Source of the DNA: Lepidodermella squamata
Taxonomy: Eukaryota; Gastrotricha
DNA length: 64,000 bases
Direction: 5' to 3'
Assembly (NCBI GenBank): GCA_047495785.1
Contig: JBLDXI010000001.1
Coordinates: 4,216,001 to 4,280,000 of the forward strand
Below the pieces are notes generated by a model, which saw nothing but the letters and a program-made list of their open reading frames with translations, was not told the origin of the DNA and did no database searches. Shown piece after piece: positions 45,127 through 57,261 of this stretch. Each line of letters starts with the position of its first letter. Positions within the stretch are counted from its first letter, which is position 1. The position numbers and the translations under genes were made by a program.

Positions 45127-45801
45127 ATGGGCTCCAGCTCCAGCTCGAATTCTAGCTCCAGTTCTAGCTCGAATTCTGGCAGGGCTATAGGGGCGGACTA
45201 TACCGGGAAGCTCTATTTCGACCCCGAGGCAGACAAGACTAAAGGCAAAGAATATTTTATTGACGACCACGAGCTTAAGGAAAAAATGGCCGAGGTGGCG
45301 GACTTGGATGACGAAATCCTCAACATCACTGTGTATTCTCATGCGCTCTTCGATTTCCAGGTACACTGTCTTCTCTCTTCAGACAAAAGTCAATCAATGC
45401 GTAAATTCAATTTTGCAGTTGACAAAAGTTGCACTCCACCACGCATTCGTCGTCTTTGAAAGTAAAGGTTGGTGGTGGTCAATTGAGAAGAACACTGAGG
45501 GAGTCACTATTCAGAGGTCCAAGCAACAAGACGCCGTTTATAGGTAAAAGAGTAGAATAATTTGTTTCTTGCAAGAATTTAGATGTTTTGTTTTGAATAC
45601 AGATTCTACCGTAGGGGCAAGAGAGGTCATTGGCAAGGTATCACCGTCAAAAGGCCAACTGTTTCAGCTGAAGGAAATCTACACGATCTGATATCCTTGG
45701 TCTATCATAACGATTTGTTAAAAAAGGAATATCACGTCTTGAAGGAGAACTGTCAGCACTTCGCTGATGCGATATACAATAATTTCGCTCTTCACTTTTG
45801 A
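45127..45801 (+). CDS. LRAT/NlpC-like (permuted papain fold) protein
   Basis: Exons 45127-45360, 45419-45543 and 45603-45801 join in phases 0 and 2 to give 185 residues. The N-terminus is MGSSSSSNSSSSSSSNSG, which has Gly2 and Ser6 as in N-myristoylated proteins. The core has a catalytic-type His in LHHAFVVFESKGWWWSIEKN and a Cys in ENCQHFADAIYNN. The order H-x-F/Y-V...ENC-x-HF is that of LRAT-type acyltransferases and related NlpC/P60-like enzymes with a permuted papain fold. No hydrophobic C-terminal anchor is present. An AATAAA lies near 45928. The substrate cannot be inferred; the assignment rests on the His and NCxHF motifs only. Confidence 0.7.
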
Positions 45802-46254
45802 TGATCGTATTGTTAACGTCAATCCGACTGGGGAATAATGAACGAGTTATAGCGATTTCACGACTGTTCCAGCAATACACTTATTATGAAGTTGGGTATG
45901 CAATACTGGAGTTGAGGAATTTGGTTGAATAAAGACTTGAATTGGTCATTTTGGATATTTTTATGGGTTTAATTCATAGACAACACTGTAACAGATTTTT
46001 CCTGATGGGCTCGAAAAACTATTATTTGCCAGAATATCTGTGAACAAAGCAAAGCTGTGAGAGAATTCAAAGTCCAATATGCACGGCCGAAAATAATCGG
46101 AAAATCAAAATAGCTTATCTACCGGACAATTCAATTCAATTCAAAGGCCTTCAACAAGGTGTTGTAAACGGGACGGGCCAGGGTGCGAAGTACAGGGGTG
46201 CTGGGTTGTCGCGACACCCCAGCCCTTCGGCTATTTTCGGCTGGCATCTTGTGA

Positions 46255-46353
46255 TACCGTAAATTCCGAAATACAAGCCCAGGCGGCGCTCTTTGTCAGC
46301 ACTTTGATGTTCTTTGTATTGCTGCCTGGGCTTGTATTTGAATATTTACGGTA
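46255..46353. repeat. 99-bp palindromic MITE, copy 2
   Basis: Same length, ends and internal palindrome as 43889-43987, with a handful of substitutions (for example gctgcctggg for gccgcctggg). Confidence 0.9.
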
Positions 46354-46439
46354 ATTGCGATCAAAATAGCTCAGTGCAAATGTTTAGTAGGCAGAACTAC
46401 AAAAGATAATGCGTGATGGGGCGAAATTGAGTACATTTT

Positions 46440-46970
46440 TGTCCCTCCAGAAGCTAGACAAGCTACTGCTATCATTTTCTGTTTTACCGAAAGTTGAACT
46501 AACTTTTCTTGCATGCGGATCGAAACAAGATGATAAAGGCACTACATATACAGTTCAGTCATGAGCTTACAGCCTTTCTCTTGGCTTTTCTGCTTCGTAA
46601 ATTGCCGCTCTTTGAACTACATGTTGTGTTAACTGGGTTTAAGAAGTAAGTGGAACCTTTCAGAAAGGTCAGAAAGCTGAAGATTCAGATGTAATGGGGT
46701 AAAATTTATTGAAAACAAAACCGATTCGGCCTTGTCTTATTACCGGTGAAAAATGCTGATTTTAGCTTGATGAAATCCTTACATTATTTGAATCTAAAGC
46801 TTCATGACCTTTCTGGAAGGTTCCACGGAATTCATAACTCATTACACCTTGAAAATGAAATTTCCACTGAAATCGCTTTATCCAACTGGGTAAAGTTTAA
46901 TTGTTACTCAGTTTCCCACATTTTGAGCAAAGAATGCTCCATCATCCGCTACTGAAACCCCTTCCACGTA
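46440..46970 (+). repeat. Dispersed repeat family, copy 2
   Basis: Partner of 31655-32020. It also contains an internal inverted pair, tggaacctttcagaaaggtc (about 46650) and gacctttctggaaggttcca (about 46806). Confidence 0.5.
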
Positions 46971-47471
46971 CGAATAAGTAGACGAATGCGCGTCCAACTT
47001 ATTCAATGGCGAATCTGCCGACCCTAAATTCATTGAATTCGTCACCGAAAAACGCAATTAGAATCGAACAGGAGTAAGAAAAATGTTACATTTATTTCCG
47101 AAGAGAGAGACCATGAGCGGCCGAATATGAACAACAGTAATAATGATTATAATAATTTGCTCAATATCATTGACAGCAAAAGCAACAAGCCACGGAAGGT
47201 GATGGTAACAGTTGAATAATAATAAAAGAAACAAAATAATTGCAGCAGAAACATATTGGTCATGAATATAGGAGTAACAGAGTTCAAGATTTGAAAAGTG
47301 CGTTTCTTCAGCAAATATTTCTCGATTTTTCGCTATCACCAAGTCATAATTGAATTTCTACTTCTTGTAAATAAGACATGAAAATGAAGAAATCTAGAAT
47401 AGGGAAGTGCCTCTCTCGAATATTAGGTATAACATTTAAAGCATAGACGACGGTTATTTTGATCAGCGTTT

Positions 47472-50400
47472 TTAGTCACCCAATATCGCTAGCAGAGCTT
47501 TCTTGTAGTCACCGGATGTGTCAGACTGCAAAAAGCACATTAAATCATTATCAGTTTTGAAGGACAAGTAAGAACATACCGAAATAGCACTAGCCAGCGG
47601 TCGGCTGTACAAGCGCTGGTACTCGGCCTTGATAGCCGCCAGATCGACGTCGCATCGCATTGTCACGATGCGGATCAGCATTCGGTCTTTCGTCCCAGCT
47701 CCGGCCATAGCATGATGCAATCGGCCGGCAAAATACGCCTGTTTATTGCGGATCGCTCCAACTAGAATGAACAATCAAAATCTTTCATCAATAAGTGCTG
47801 ATTTAATATAAAAATCAGGAAAATTAACAGAATGAAATTAAAAAATCAATGAAAATTGGAACCCGCAAGATCGGCCTTCTAAGTTGTAGAAAAGCTTCGA
47901 TAAAGGTTCGGGAACCCTCGATGAAAGTTCAGGAACCTTTGATGTAGGTTCGGGAACTTTCGGAAACAGTGAACTTGAGATTTTCGCTTACTATTTTCCA
48001 TCACATCAGTTTTTGTTTCTAGCCTATATAGCCTATTTTGACATTGTTGAAATTGCTTTGAACTTGTGAAAATATTGGTTAAAACTTTAATCTCAATTTT
48101 TAGAAGTTGAAGTTCAGCAAGAGTTCCAAGGCAATTTTTTTCCAAGTATTTTCAATCATTAAATTTTCAGAAAAAAACCCGAAAAATATCGATTTATGTT
48201 AGCTATAATAATAATTTAATTGTACTCCAATACTGCTATGAACGAGGCATTTATTTGTCCAACTTACCAACTGCAAGCAGACCGTTGCAGATATCGCCGC
48301 TGAATTCCGATTTGATGACATCGGTAATGTCCTTATGATAGTCCCGCCTGTAGATATCAAACACAGCCCGAAGATGCGCGTAGCTCCGCGAGCAGAAAAT
48401 CACATTGAAACGACTCTCGTCGGTGCCGGCGCGTCGCGGCCCAGCCTCATACAGCGCCCTTGCGTCCGCGGCAGCCGCTGCCGGGTCAACGTGGGGTGAC
48501 TCATTGCGACTGGCTGTCAACAGGGCAACTAACAGGCGCTTGAAATGGTAACTCGTATCGCCCGCTACATCGCTCTCCATCGATCGTTTGTACACTAAAA
48601 ATTAGGAAAAATCATTGGTTTCAAAATCAATTGAAAAAACCATCAAAATTCAAAATTTCAAAATCAAATCAAGAATTGTTGGTACTTGGTACGAACTTTT
48701 GACAACTTGTCATTAAATTCGAAAAACTTCAATTTGAATTTTTTCAAAATTTTCAAAATTTAAAATTGACTGATCGAATTTTTTCAAAAATTTTTAAATT
48801 TCAAAAATGAATTGATGGATTTTATAATGTGTTCGCAATTTATGAATAAAATGGGTCTTGATGGAATTTCAAATTGACTTGAGAATTTTCTGCAAATTTT
48901 GACTATGATTTGAAAATTTCATCAAAAAGTTTTAGCTATAAAATTTCTTACTTTCGTGATATTTGTGTTTAATCGCCGTCAGTTCCGCGTTGTTCTTCGT
49001 ACAAATCACCTCGATGAGAGCCTCCTCATCGGTACCAGCGCCACAAATCGCCTCGTGCACCTCATAGGCCGCCAACTCTACCGGAATTTTGAGCAGAGCC
49101 AGCAGGACCTTTTTGAAGTTGCCACTCGTCTCACCGGCGATCTCCTTCTCCAAATCCTTGCCGAACATCTGTTTAAAAGTGCGCTCGATCTCGTTCCGCT
49201 GGACCCAGTTGCGCCGGCATAGGATGTTGATCAAGGTGGCTTCGTCTGTTCCGACGCCTTTCATGGCCCTGCGGAGGGCCTCGCAGTCCTGGCTGACGTT
49301 GAAATTGGCTGGTGGGCGAATTGATGGCGCCAGAATGTCAATTTCAGGCTGGCCGGCGTACATTGTCGGAGCTTGTGGGTAGAAATTTGAAGGTGGAGGG
49401 TGGCCAGAGCCGGGTGCGTACGATTGAGGGGGCCCTGATGTTGGGTTCAGCGAGTAAGGGGCGCTTGATGGGGCGCCGTAAGGTGCTGATAGCGGGTGCG
49501 GGGGAGCTGAACCTAATTGTAATAAAGCAACTTGAGAATGGTTTTATTCCCTAGAGAAATATCGTTAGCGGCGCGCCAAAACAACCACTTTACTATTTAT
49601 AGATTTTATATGGATAGTACGATCGAGAGTAGAAAAAAATCAGTGCTCAAATGGCCTATCGTACTTTATCATTACGTTCGGCGACTTCAAGTACGATCGA
49701 CTGAATCATCTAAGTGGTTGTTTTGGCGCGCCGCTAACGATATGACCCATTTTGGGGGATTTGAAAAATACTGAAAAAATAATAAATTCAAAATTCAATA
49801 TGAATTTGTTCAGAGAAAGGAAAATCTATAAAACAAACTGCCATGATTCAAGATTTCAAATTTTCTGAAAATTAGTAGAAATGCATAATTTTGAAAATTG
49901 AAACTGCGCATTGATGATTGCGCTTCTTCAGAGCTGGAAAACTCTGACATGAAAATGTTGGAAAAATTGAGAAAAATGAGAAAATAAGATTCCGGCCTAT
50001 AATATCAAGCCCCATTTATATTGTTTTGCCATGACCTCATAAAATCGCTCATGCGCATCTCGCAAGGGCTCGACTCGCATTTTATGCTAATTTATTCCAG
50101 TCTATTAATATACCTAAGATCCAGCCTAATAATATTATGTTTTAAAACAAGAAACTCGGTCATTTCATAGCAGCATTTTTTGTCATTTTATTGTCAACTC
50201 GCTCTCAACTCAATAAACGAAAAACACTTGTATATAACAGGTCGAGAATTATAGACTATTCACTGGAAATAGCGATTATAAATCAGAACGACGAGTATAG
50301 ATCTTCGTTATAAAATCGAAGAAACTGGATTCAATTAATTTTTCTAGACCTGTGCCTTAATTTGAATTTTCAGCTGCTTAATGAAACAACCAAGCTTCTT

Positions 50401-51129
50401 GTCTCGAAATTTCGGAAATTTCAAAAAAATTGATTTTGAACTTTCAAACCAGCCTGAATCCAGTTTCTTTGATTTTTTAAATTCAGTTATTTTTTTTGAT
50501 CAAGTCACATAAATTGCATGGTTTTTTTCTGGTATTTTTGGCTGTTCGAGGCCGGTCGTTGGAAGTGGTTGAAGTCGTTACTTACCATAGGGCGCGCTTG
50601 GATTGTAAGCCGGCTGCCCGCCTCCCGGGTACGGCGCCGACGCTGACGGAGGCGCCGGCGGGGCTGATCCGGGGTAGGCTGGTTGGTTCGAGTTGTAGCC
50701 CTGTGGTAGGCCAGGCGGCGGCACGAAGCCGATCGGAGGCGGGCCCTGTTGAGCCGACGGCGGGGGCCCGGGTGGATAGCCACCTGATTGAGGCGGGTAA
50801 CCGGGCTGTTGAGGTGGATATCCGGGCTGCTGAGAAGGATAGCCAGGTTGCTGCTGTGGTGGGTAACCGGTTTGTTGAGGTGGGTAACCGGGTTGTTGGG
50901 GCGGATAGCCGGGTTGTTGAGGCGGGTACCCAGCGGGCGGCGGGGCTTGAGGATAACCGGGCGCTGATGTTGGCGGGGGCGGGTAGGCGGCTGGTGGGTA
51001 GTATGGGCCGGATGGTGGGACCCCGGGTGGCGGGGCGCCGTAGTAGGGCTGTTGGGGCGGAGGATAACCACCGGCTGGGTACATTGCAGTAGGCGCTTGT
51101 TGATAAATCACAGTAGGCGGAGGAGCGGC
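47472..51129 (-). CDS. Annexin 6, with PGYPP-rich N-terminal domain
   Basis: Exons 51129-50586, 49512-48952, 48594-48268, 47761-47580 and 47525-47472 join in phases 1, 1, 1 and 0 to about 555 residues. The first holds [14 protein letters not shown] repeats and a Pro/Ala segment. The second continues SAPPHPLSAPYGAPSS into repeats 1-2 (GVGTDEATL, GAGTDEEAL). Repeat 3 has RRAGTDESRF and repeat 4 GAGTKDRML. It ends SDTSGDYKKALLAILGD. The start is unresolved: the exon begins AAPPPTVIYQQAPTAM, the first ATG is at 51084, and an upstream exon (51424-51332) reads in frame as GVPAPAVFVEPVYQPTVI but has no ATG. Annexin 4, its sister, has ATG where this gene has ATT. Confidence 0.85.
49559..49743. repeat. 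Short terminal-inverted-repeat element in annexin 6 intron
   Basis: Bases 49559-49590 (atatcgttagcggcgcgcc...) are the reverse complement of 49712-49743. A second inverted pair, agtacgatcga, lies inside. The unit is about 185 bases with no coding capacity; a MITE. Confidence 0.85.
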
Positions 51130-51331
51130 CTGAAAAATATGGCAACAATTGAAAAATATTCCGAAATTTGAATAAATTTTCAAATAAATTGAGTAACAAA
51201 TTTGAAGGCTTGTTGAATGATTTAAAAATTAGAATGAATTTCTGGATTTTTGTACGAAAATTCTGAAAAATTCAGGAATTCATCATTATTTATTTGAAAT
51301 TAATTAAAAATATATATTCTGTAAAACTTAC

Positions 51332-51424
51332 AATTACTGTCGGCTGGTAAACAGGTTCAACAAAGACGGCTGGCGCAGGAACTCCCTTAAGACCGAGAAA
51401 AAATTCAATCAAAACAACTAATAG
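51332..51424 (-). other. Candidate 5' exon of annexin 6
   Basis: A 93-base stretch between a cag acceptor and a gtaagt donor reads LLVVLIEFFLGLKGVPAPAV, then FVEPVYQPTVI, in phase 0 with the next exon. It lacks an ATG, so either a further upstream exon supplies the start or it is untranslated. Confidence 0.45.
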
Positions 51425-51639
51425 CTGAAAAATTATTGTAACATTTTAAGAATTAAAACTGGATTTGAAAATAGCAAGCGAAATCGCAAGAAAAATTGCG
51501 TTATTTTTGTGATAGAGCAAGCAACAACCATATAAGACCTAGAACCCAATTTTTTCGATAAGGATTCCACCGTCTGTTTTACTGATATAAAATCAGAAAT
51601 ATCCCCGAAACAGCTTTTCATATGCCAAAAATATTTTCA

Positions 51640-54588
51640 GACTTGTGCATATAATAAAAAGTGGCGTTATTCTGCTTGCTAAATCGTAGCCACATATGCT
51701 ACATCGTAGTATGCCCCAGGTATTAATACTTATGCTAATAAAGACACAGAAAAACACCTTTGTAAGGTGATGATTCAACGAGCTGTTGCGTCAAACATGA
51801 ATAAATAGCGTGACTGTCAAAGACTTGAAATTAGCCACTCAACCGTGAAAGGTAGAAATTATTTTAGAGATAAAAGCCAAATATTGGCGGGTCACCAAAA
51901 TTTGCCAATTTTTTTTATGGAAATCGACCCTATTGAGCAGTTGAAAATTTCAAAAAATTCAAATTTCAAAATTCCTAGAATTAATTTTAACTTTAATTTT
52001 ATTTAACTTCAAATTTTCTGTTCAAATTTTTCTCCGGAGAGAAATTCAATAGCTTGGAATTTTGTTTTATAATTTTTGTGACATATTTTTGCAAGCATTT
52101 AAAGGCTAGGTAGACGACGATTAGATGAGAATATAGTTTTGAAGCAGAAAAAGCCTTACGCAAGCCATGTTGAGGTGGCGAGCTTGGTGGTAAGCATAGC
52201 GAGAGCCGAAACCGAAGCGCAGCCAGTCGGAGCTCGACGAGCTTGAGCCGAATTTCAGAAACATTAACCGATCAAGCTCGAAAAGTCACAAAATCACTCA
52301 ATAAATTTACAAAAATACTATCAATAATTAATATAACAAAATTCAACCTATAATGAATTATAACAACAATTTCAAAATTTTTCCAGATTAAATGGTTTTT
52401 AACTGAAAAATCTTCAAAGGATGCGAGGAGAAATAATATTTTAGATAGCAGAATCAGAGTGCCAATAGATGTGACATGGTAAAAAAGCTCATAAAAAAGC
52501 ACATAGTAGTATTTTCTGATCTGGTGCGCTGCATGGGTCTGAAAAAATCCATAACACGGGCTATATTCATATATTACTATAGGGTGAATAGAACAGCTAT
52601 GAGCACGCAAAAAAGCTACTATTAGTACGCACATTTATATACGTCGTAGTACTACAACACAGAGTGTATGATAACGTGTAGAAAAAAACCAGCGATGAAT
52701 CAACGGAGTGAGTCATCATTTCGTTGGCACTTGGAAATGCTAAGACTAATTGATAGAAAATCACACTTACAACGTGTTATCAACCCGATAGCGGGAACAT
52801 TTGAATTCTCCATCTTTTTTTTCATCTTCGAACGCCATTGTTAAATTTGATTGAAAAGTCGCGTGCTGCGTTTAAAAACGGGATTTCGAATGAAACGCGT
52901 GTGAATATTCGCGATTGACGTGTTAAAGGCGAATTATTCGAGGCCATTCATTTAGCTGAGGTTTGAACTATTATTTGCACTACTATAGAATTGAGATTCG
53001 AGCACCAAGTTGAAGCTTACCATATCATAGCAATCAGGCTTTTTTTAGTTTAGCACCTTGTACCATCAACTAGGTAAAATCTGTAAATGCCGGCTTACAA
53101 GACTGCTGATATCTAAAAATCCACTGAAATTATTAATTGAATTTGATACCGGCTCTGCAAACTGAGGCAAATTTATAGATATTCAGCCTGTCTCATAAGT
53201 AACGCAAGCAAGAAAATTACACTGTAAAGGGTTCAGAAACTCTAAAATGAGATAAGTCACATCTCATGACCACAAAAATTGTAGAAAAATTCGAAAAATC
53301 ACAAGAATAGTAATTAAGTAAGTCGAATGTTAATGAGCTGAAAAAAAGTCCGGAGAAATTTGGTCCGACCGGGTAAAATTACCGAAAATTACCGAACATT
53401 TTAACATCGGGGTTTTCCGGTTTTTTTTTGGTTTTTTTCATTTTTTAGTAGAATATAACAGTAGAACCAGTTTAGTAGAACCAGCATAACCGGCATCGCG
53501 CCAGTCACATACAAAATCAACGCCTTCAAATCAAAAATGTTGTTCGGATCAAGGTATAGGTATAGGAATCCAAGAATCGTCCCTCTTCAAGTCAGCACAC
53601 TTCCGATTTGCTGGAAAATACAGAAAATACGCCAAACTGCACTTTTCACTTATTTTCGGTCATATATTATTAAATTACGACGTATTATACCTATATCAGC
53701 TAAACGTCATAAAATAATGCAGCCCAATTTAGAGCGATATTGCCTATCGCCTATCAATTGGGATGAATTTCTTCTGGCTAGGAAACAGTCTAGAGCCATG
53801 AGTGTCCGAGAAGACAAAGAATCAAGGAGCTGCTCTTTGAAGATTCCAGAAACTCAAAACTTATTTTCAACTTAAAAAATATTAAATTTCCACTGTATAT
53901 ATCGAAACAGTTTGAAATACACGATATTATTAGGTTCCACAGAAAAACAGAAAAGCTCTGCCCGCATAAATGTGAAAACAATCTCTCACACATAGATGTT
54001 GATACCTTATAGTTTACCTTAAGAAAATGTCTTACTTACCTCGAATATCGAAATTTTCTGCTAGCAATTGTTAAGCTCACTTGCCGAGCTGGGATTTGGA
54101 TTTGACTTGAAAGAGACCAGAAAAACCCATCAACACATGCAATCAACGCAGTGTATCGTTTAATTTCAATACTTCAAGCAGTCAGCTATGACTTCGCGAT
54201 AACATATTACATTATAGTCGATTTTACACCAGCCTTTATTTTCTTGTCACATGTACGCTAGGTGCAGCTTCATTTTACCATTAATTTTATCTGTATTTCA
54301 TTTCTTTCGTCTAATAAAAACGGCGAACATCGCCTTGTCAAGTGGCCATTGTTTTTCTCATCAATCATCGGAACGGCGGGGTCTTCGCAGCTGAACTGCT
54401 AGGCGGCAGACAAAATTCACGGAAAGATAAACGTCACCAGACAGCAGATGTTCAAATCATAACAATATGATGGAGAGTTGGGAAAATTGCTTGTCACCGA
54501 GCCGTTAAATACTGCGATCAGGCGCGTTAGCTCCATCATTGCTTCGTTTCAATCATAAAATTTCTATTGACCTTCAAGTAATTAAATA
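51640..54588. other. Long intergenic region
   Basis: About 2.9 kb, AT-rich, with no recognised gene. A diverged repeat copy lies at about 53560-53720 (partner of 38985-39130). Confidence 0.4.
53560..53720 (+). repeat. Dispersed repeat, partner at 38985
   Basis: Shares cttcaagtcagcacac, tttgctggaaaatacagaaa and acgccaaactgcac with 38985-39130. Confidence 0.5.
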
Positions 54589-54897
54589 ATGACAACCACG
54601 GCAAATATCGCGATTTATTTGGCATTCGCCGTTATGCTGGCTCTGCTGGCTACTACATCCGCGCAACGAATTCCGAAGGGTTACGAACAAGTAACCGGCG
54701 GCTGTGAAGGACATCTGGACTCATTCACCCCAAAAAACGTAGACGACTGTGCCAATAGCTGCAATAAAAACAAGAGCTGCTATGCTATATTTTACATTCA
54801 GTTCTTTTGGTCTGCCCCCAAATGTTCGCTCTTTTCGAAGTGCGGAAAGGACATTAAGAACCCGGCAAAGATGGTTTTCTTCAAGAAAAGCGGCTAA
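54589..54897 (+). CDS. Small secreted six-cysteine (mini-PAN-like) protein 3
   Basis: Single exon, 102 residues. The signal peptide (MTTTANIAIYLAFAVMLALLATTSAQ) is followed by GGCEGHLDSF and six cysteines with core CANSCNKNKSCYAIFYIQFF, then CSLFSKCGKDIKNP and a final FFKKSG. It is clearly the paralogue of protein 2 at 39523, and the two share the same orientation, start context and single-exon structure. Function unknown. Confidence 0.8.
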   Translation: MTTTANIAIYLAFAVMLALLATTSAQRIPKGYEQVTGGCEGHLDSFTPKNVDDCANSCNKNKSCYAIFYIQFFWSAPKCSLFSKCGKDIKNPAKMVFFKKSG

Positions 54898-55286
54898 ATA
54901 CGAATGCTTGGACGTTGTGGTGATGCGCAGCTGAGAGTTCCATATCGCGGAGAAGTTGAAAATTTATTTGCCAGATGAATGTAGAGATGGCTTTGCTTCT
55001 AAATAAATCATTTGCATTTGAGTCAAAATGTATTGCCGTTTTTATCTCATCTTCCGAATCCAAGTGTACTTCGAATAAGTTCGATGATGCTAATGCCTAT
55101 ATCGAAGTATCGACATGTCCGAAAGCAGACCAAGAGTCACACCAAGAAAGTATTGATCAGCACCACAAGCCACAATTAGAGAAACTAATACAAGGAGATA
55201 TTATTTCGAATTAAGGCTGTAACGCTCGATTGAAATTTTGAAGACTTGGAACATCTTAAATGTGTTTGGTTTCGTATAATAATTTT

Positions 55287-55556
55287 TACCGTCAAATGGG
55301 GTGCGACTTTGACAGATTTTCGGGGTCACTTTGCCATGCCAAATGGGGTCACTTTGGCATGGCAAATCTCGAAGGTATCCAGGCTGTTATCCCTTGAGTA
55401 GGGTACCGTTGATAGCCAGCATATCCAACGGCACCCCGCCATCAGCACCCTGATCAGCCATCAGGTTACCTTCGACACTTAACATGCCCAAGTCACCCCA
55501 TTTTGGCATGACAAAGTGACCCCAAAAAACTGTCAAAGTCACCCCATTTGACGGTA
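55287..55556. repeat. 270-bp terminal-inverted-repeat MITE
   Basis: Left end TACCGTCAAATGGGGTG and right end CACCCCATTTGACGGTA are inverted copies, and subterminal ggggtcactttg/caaagtgacccc and catggca-type blocks also pair. No coding region. A single similar end (taccgtcaaatggga) occurs at about 60667. Confidence 0.85.
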
Positions 55557-56576
55557 TTGACTATTGACAAATATTGTTTTGACCATCAGCCATCAGCCTT
55601 CGCTCCTTCGCTTCGTTCAATTTCCGTTGATTTCCGTGATTGGATTGACGACGCAATTGGGCCTGAGATCGAGATAAAAAGAACTTGCAGCAGTTGATTG
55701 CCATCAGCCAAATTAAGTCATGGCCAAGTCATGGCAGTACTTGATAAGCCAAATTTGGCTGATCAACTACTGCCACCTTAAATTTGACAGCCGGATGGTT
55801 CTAATCGCCATAATGCGATGGGCTGAATTTGATGAGGACAGCCAAAACTCAAGTAAAAATCGAAACGAAAATCGATATAAAGATATTCTCGGGTTTAACT
55901 TTGCTGTTTTGTACTTTAGATTGTAACCCATTTTCCTATATATCGCGTTGTAAATTACGTTAGATTGTACCCTGTAAGCATCAGCAAAGTTAGAAATGTT
56001 AAAATAATGCGAGATCAAGGTTGCGGCATTATGAGCTTTGGGCCTCAAAAAGCCAAGAGAATTCGTGTGTCAGAATTGGGTATTATTTTTGCCCATTGTT
56101 ACCCGCTCAGAAAGAACTACCTAAAAATAGATTACGAGTAGGTTTTTCATCTAAATTTAGTTTTAACATCAGTCAAGAATTACGTCCTCGGCGCATCCTT
56201 GTTAATGTTAGATCGGCATATCACAACTATCAGGGCCGGATCATCCATTGGGCAACTTGGGCAAGTAAGGCAGTTGCCTTGGCGCCCGATGCAAATTTAG
56301 ACACCTCAGATAAAAAACCGCAGGGGTAGCTATTGACTATACCAGTGAGGGTCAGCGGGCCCGATCTGTAATTTGCCTTGCGGGACCCTTCGTATTATAA
56401 TTATCGATAATTATGAGAGACGAGAAGAAGAGTGTTCTACTTATTTATGGCCTGTATGAAATGTTGGATGTCCGTGATTGAACACCAATGCGTTAAATGC
56501 TTGGTTGGTCGTGTTGTTGTCCGTTACATCGGCGGTCCGTTACATCATCGCCTTTTGTGCGCTCATGCCTCTACAT
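55557..56576. other. Intergenic, nothing recognised
   Basis: Contains atcagcca repeats near 55585-55720; no gene recognised. Confidence 0.4.
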
Positions 56577-56720
56577 CTAGCGCCTGGACCAGCTGTTTAA
56601 AGACAAAAATGAAAAACTACGGCAGATCACTAACGCAAATGGTAAGCGGTAGATTATATGTTCAGTTATACCATTTCACTTCTCAAGAGTAATATATTTT
56701 TCGATAATTAATTGACAGCG
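56577..56720 (+). promoter_or_regulatory. Upstream region of small secreted protein 4, in three copies
   Basis: The block ccagctgtttaaagacaaaa...actacgg...gcggta immediately upstream of the gene at 56721 recurs at 58683-58760 and 59570-59690. Only the first and third are followed by a gene copy. Confidence 0.65.
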
Positions 56721-56969
56721 ATGGCTATTAGCAAGGCAGCATTTGTCATGGCACTCGTCGTTCTCGTAGCAGCAACTTCCGAGGCAAAGCTGATTGGGCA
56801 AGTAAATGGCATCGCGAGCAAATGCGTTGGCAAGGTCGAAACTGAGAGCGGCATGAAGGTTGCCGCAAACTGTTATGCACGCTGCGACCACGCACCAACT
56901 TGCAGCAGCTACGAGTTCAACTCAGCTAAAAAGACCTGTACTTTTTGCTACGGAAAGCTCAAACGTTGA
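56721..56969 (+). CDS. Small secreted six-cysteine protein 4
   Basis: Single exon, 82 residues. The signal peptide MAISKAAFVMALVVLVAATSEA precedes a mature part with six cysteines (SKCVGKV, NCYARCDHAPTCSSYEF, CTFC) and a basic C-terminus (YGKLKR). The C-x3-C-x5-C-x3-F core matches the other small secreted proteins, but the CGKDI/FFKK tail is absent. A decayed duplicate lies at 59700. Confidence 0.75.
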   Translation: MAISKAAFVMALVVLVAATSEAKLIGQVNGIASKCVGKVETESGMKVAANCYARCDHAPTCSSYEFNSAKKTCTFCYGKLKR

Positions 56970-57261
56970 GCAACTTGTTCAGCCCAGGCTGCGAGGACGA
57001 GCCAGCAATCAGATTTGAAAAATTGCATTCTAATATTTCAGTAGGTATGCTTTGAAGCCTCTTATCCACTATATTTGTGTTGGTGATGGGCATGGGCATG
57101 ACAATAATAAATTGCGTGATTTGCTGTGAAATTAACATGCGGTTGTGTTGCATTTGCTATTAATACGCTTACACTATCTGGACAAAAAGATTGCGCGCGA
57201 TTTGATTGGATGACCATCTGTCGCAGCGGTTGGGCATGGATTGGTACTGGTTTTCGATGAT

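Noticed and set aside
50496-51092. 198-codon plus-strand frame and overlapping minus-strand frames over annexin 6
   Set aside because: Same cause: codon periodicity of the Pro/Gly/Tyr repeat. The same shadows appear over annexin 4.
51433-51621. 62-codon minus-strand frame upstream of annexin 6
   Set aside because: It overlaps the putative TATA region and 5' leader, and is not open in the homologous annexin 4 region.
53537-53875. 112-codon plus-strand frame
   Set aside because: It covers a dispersed repeat whose other copy (38985-39130) does not conserve the frame.
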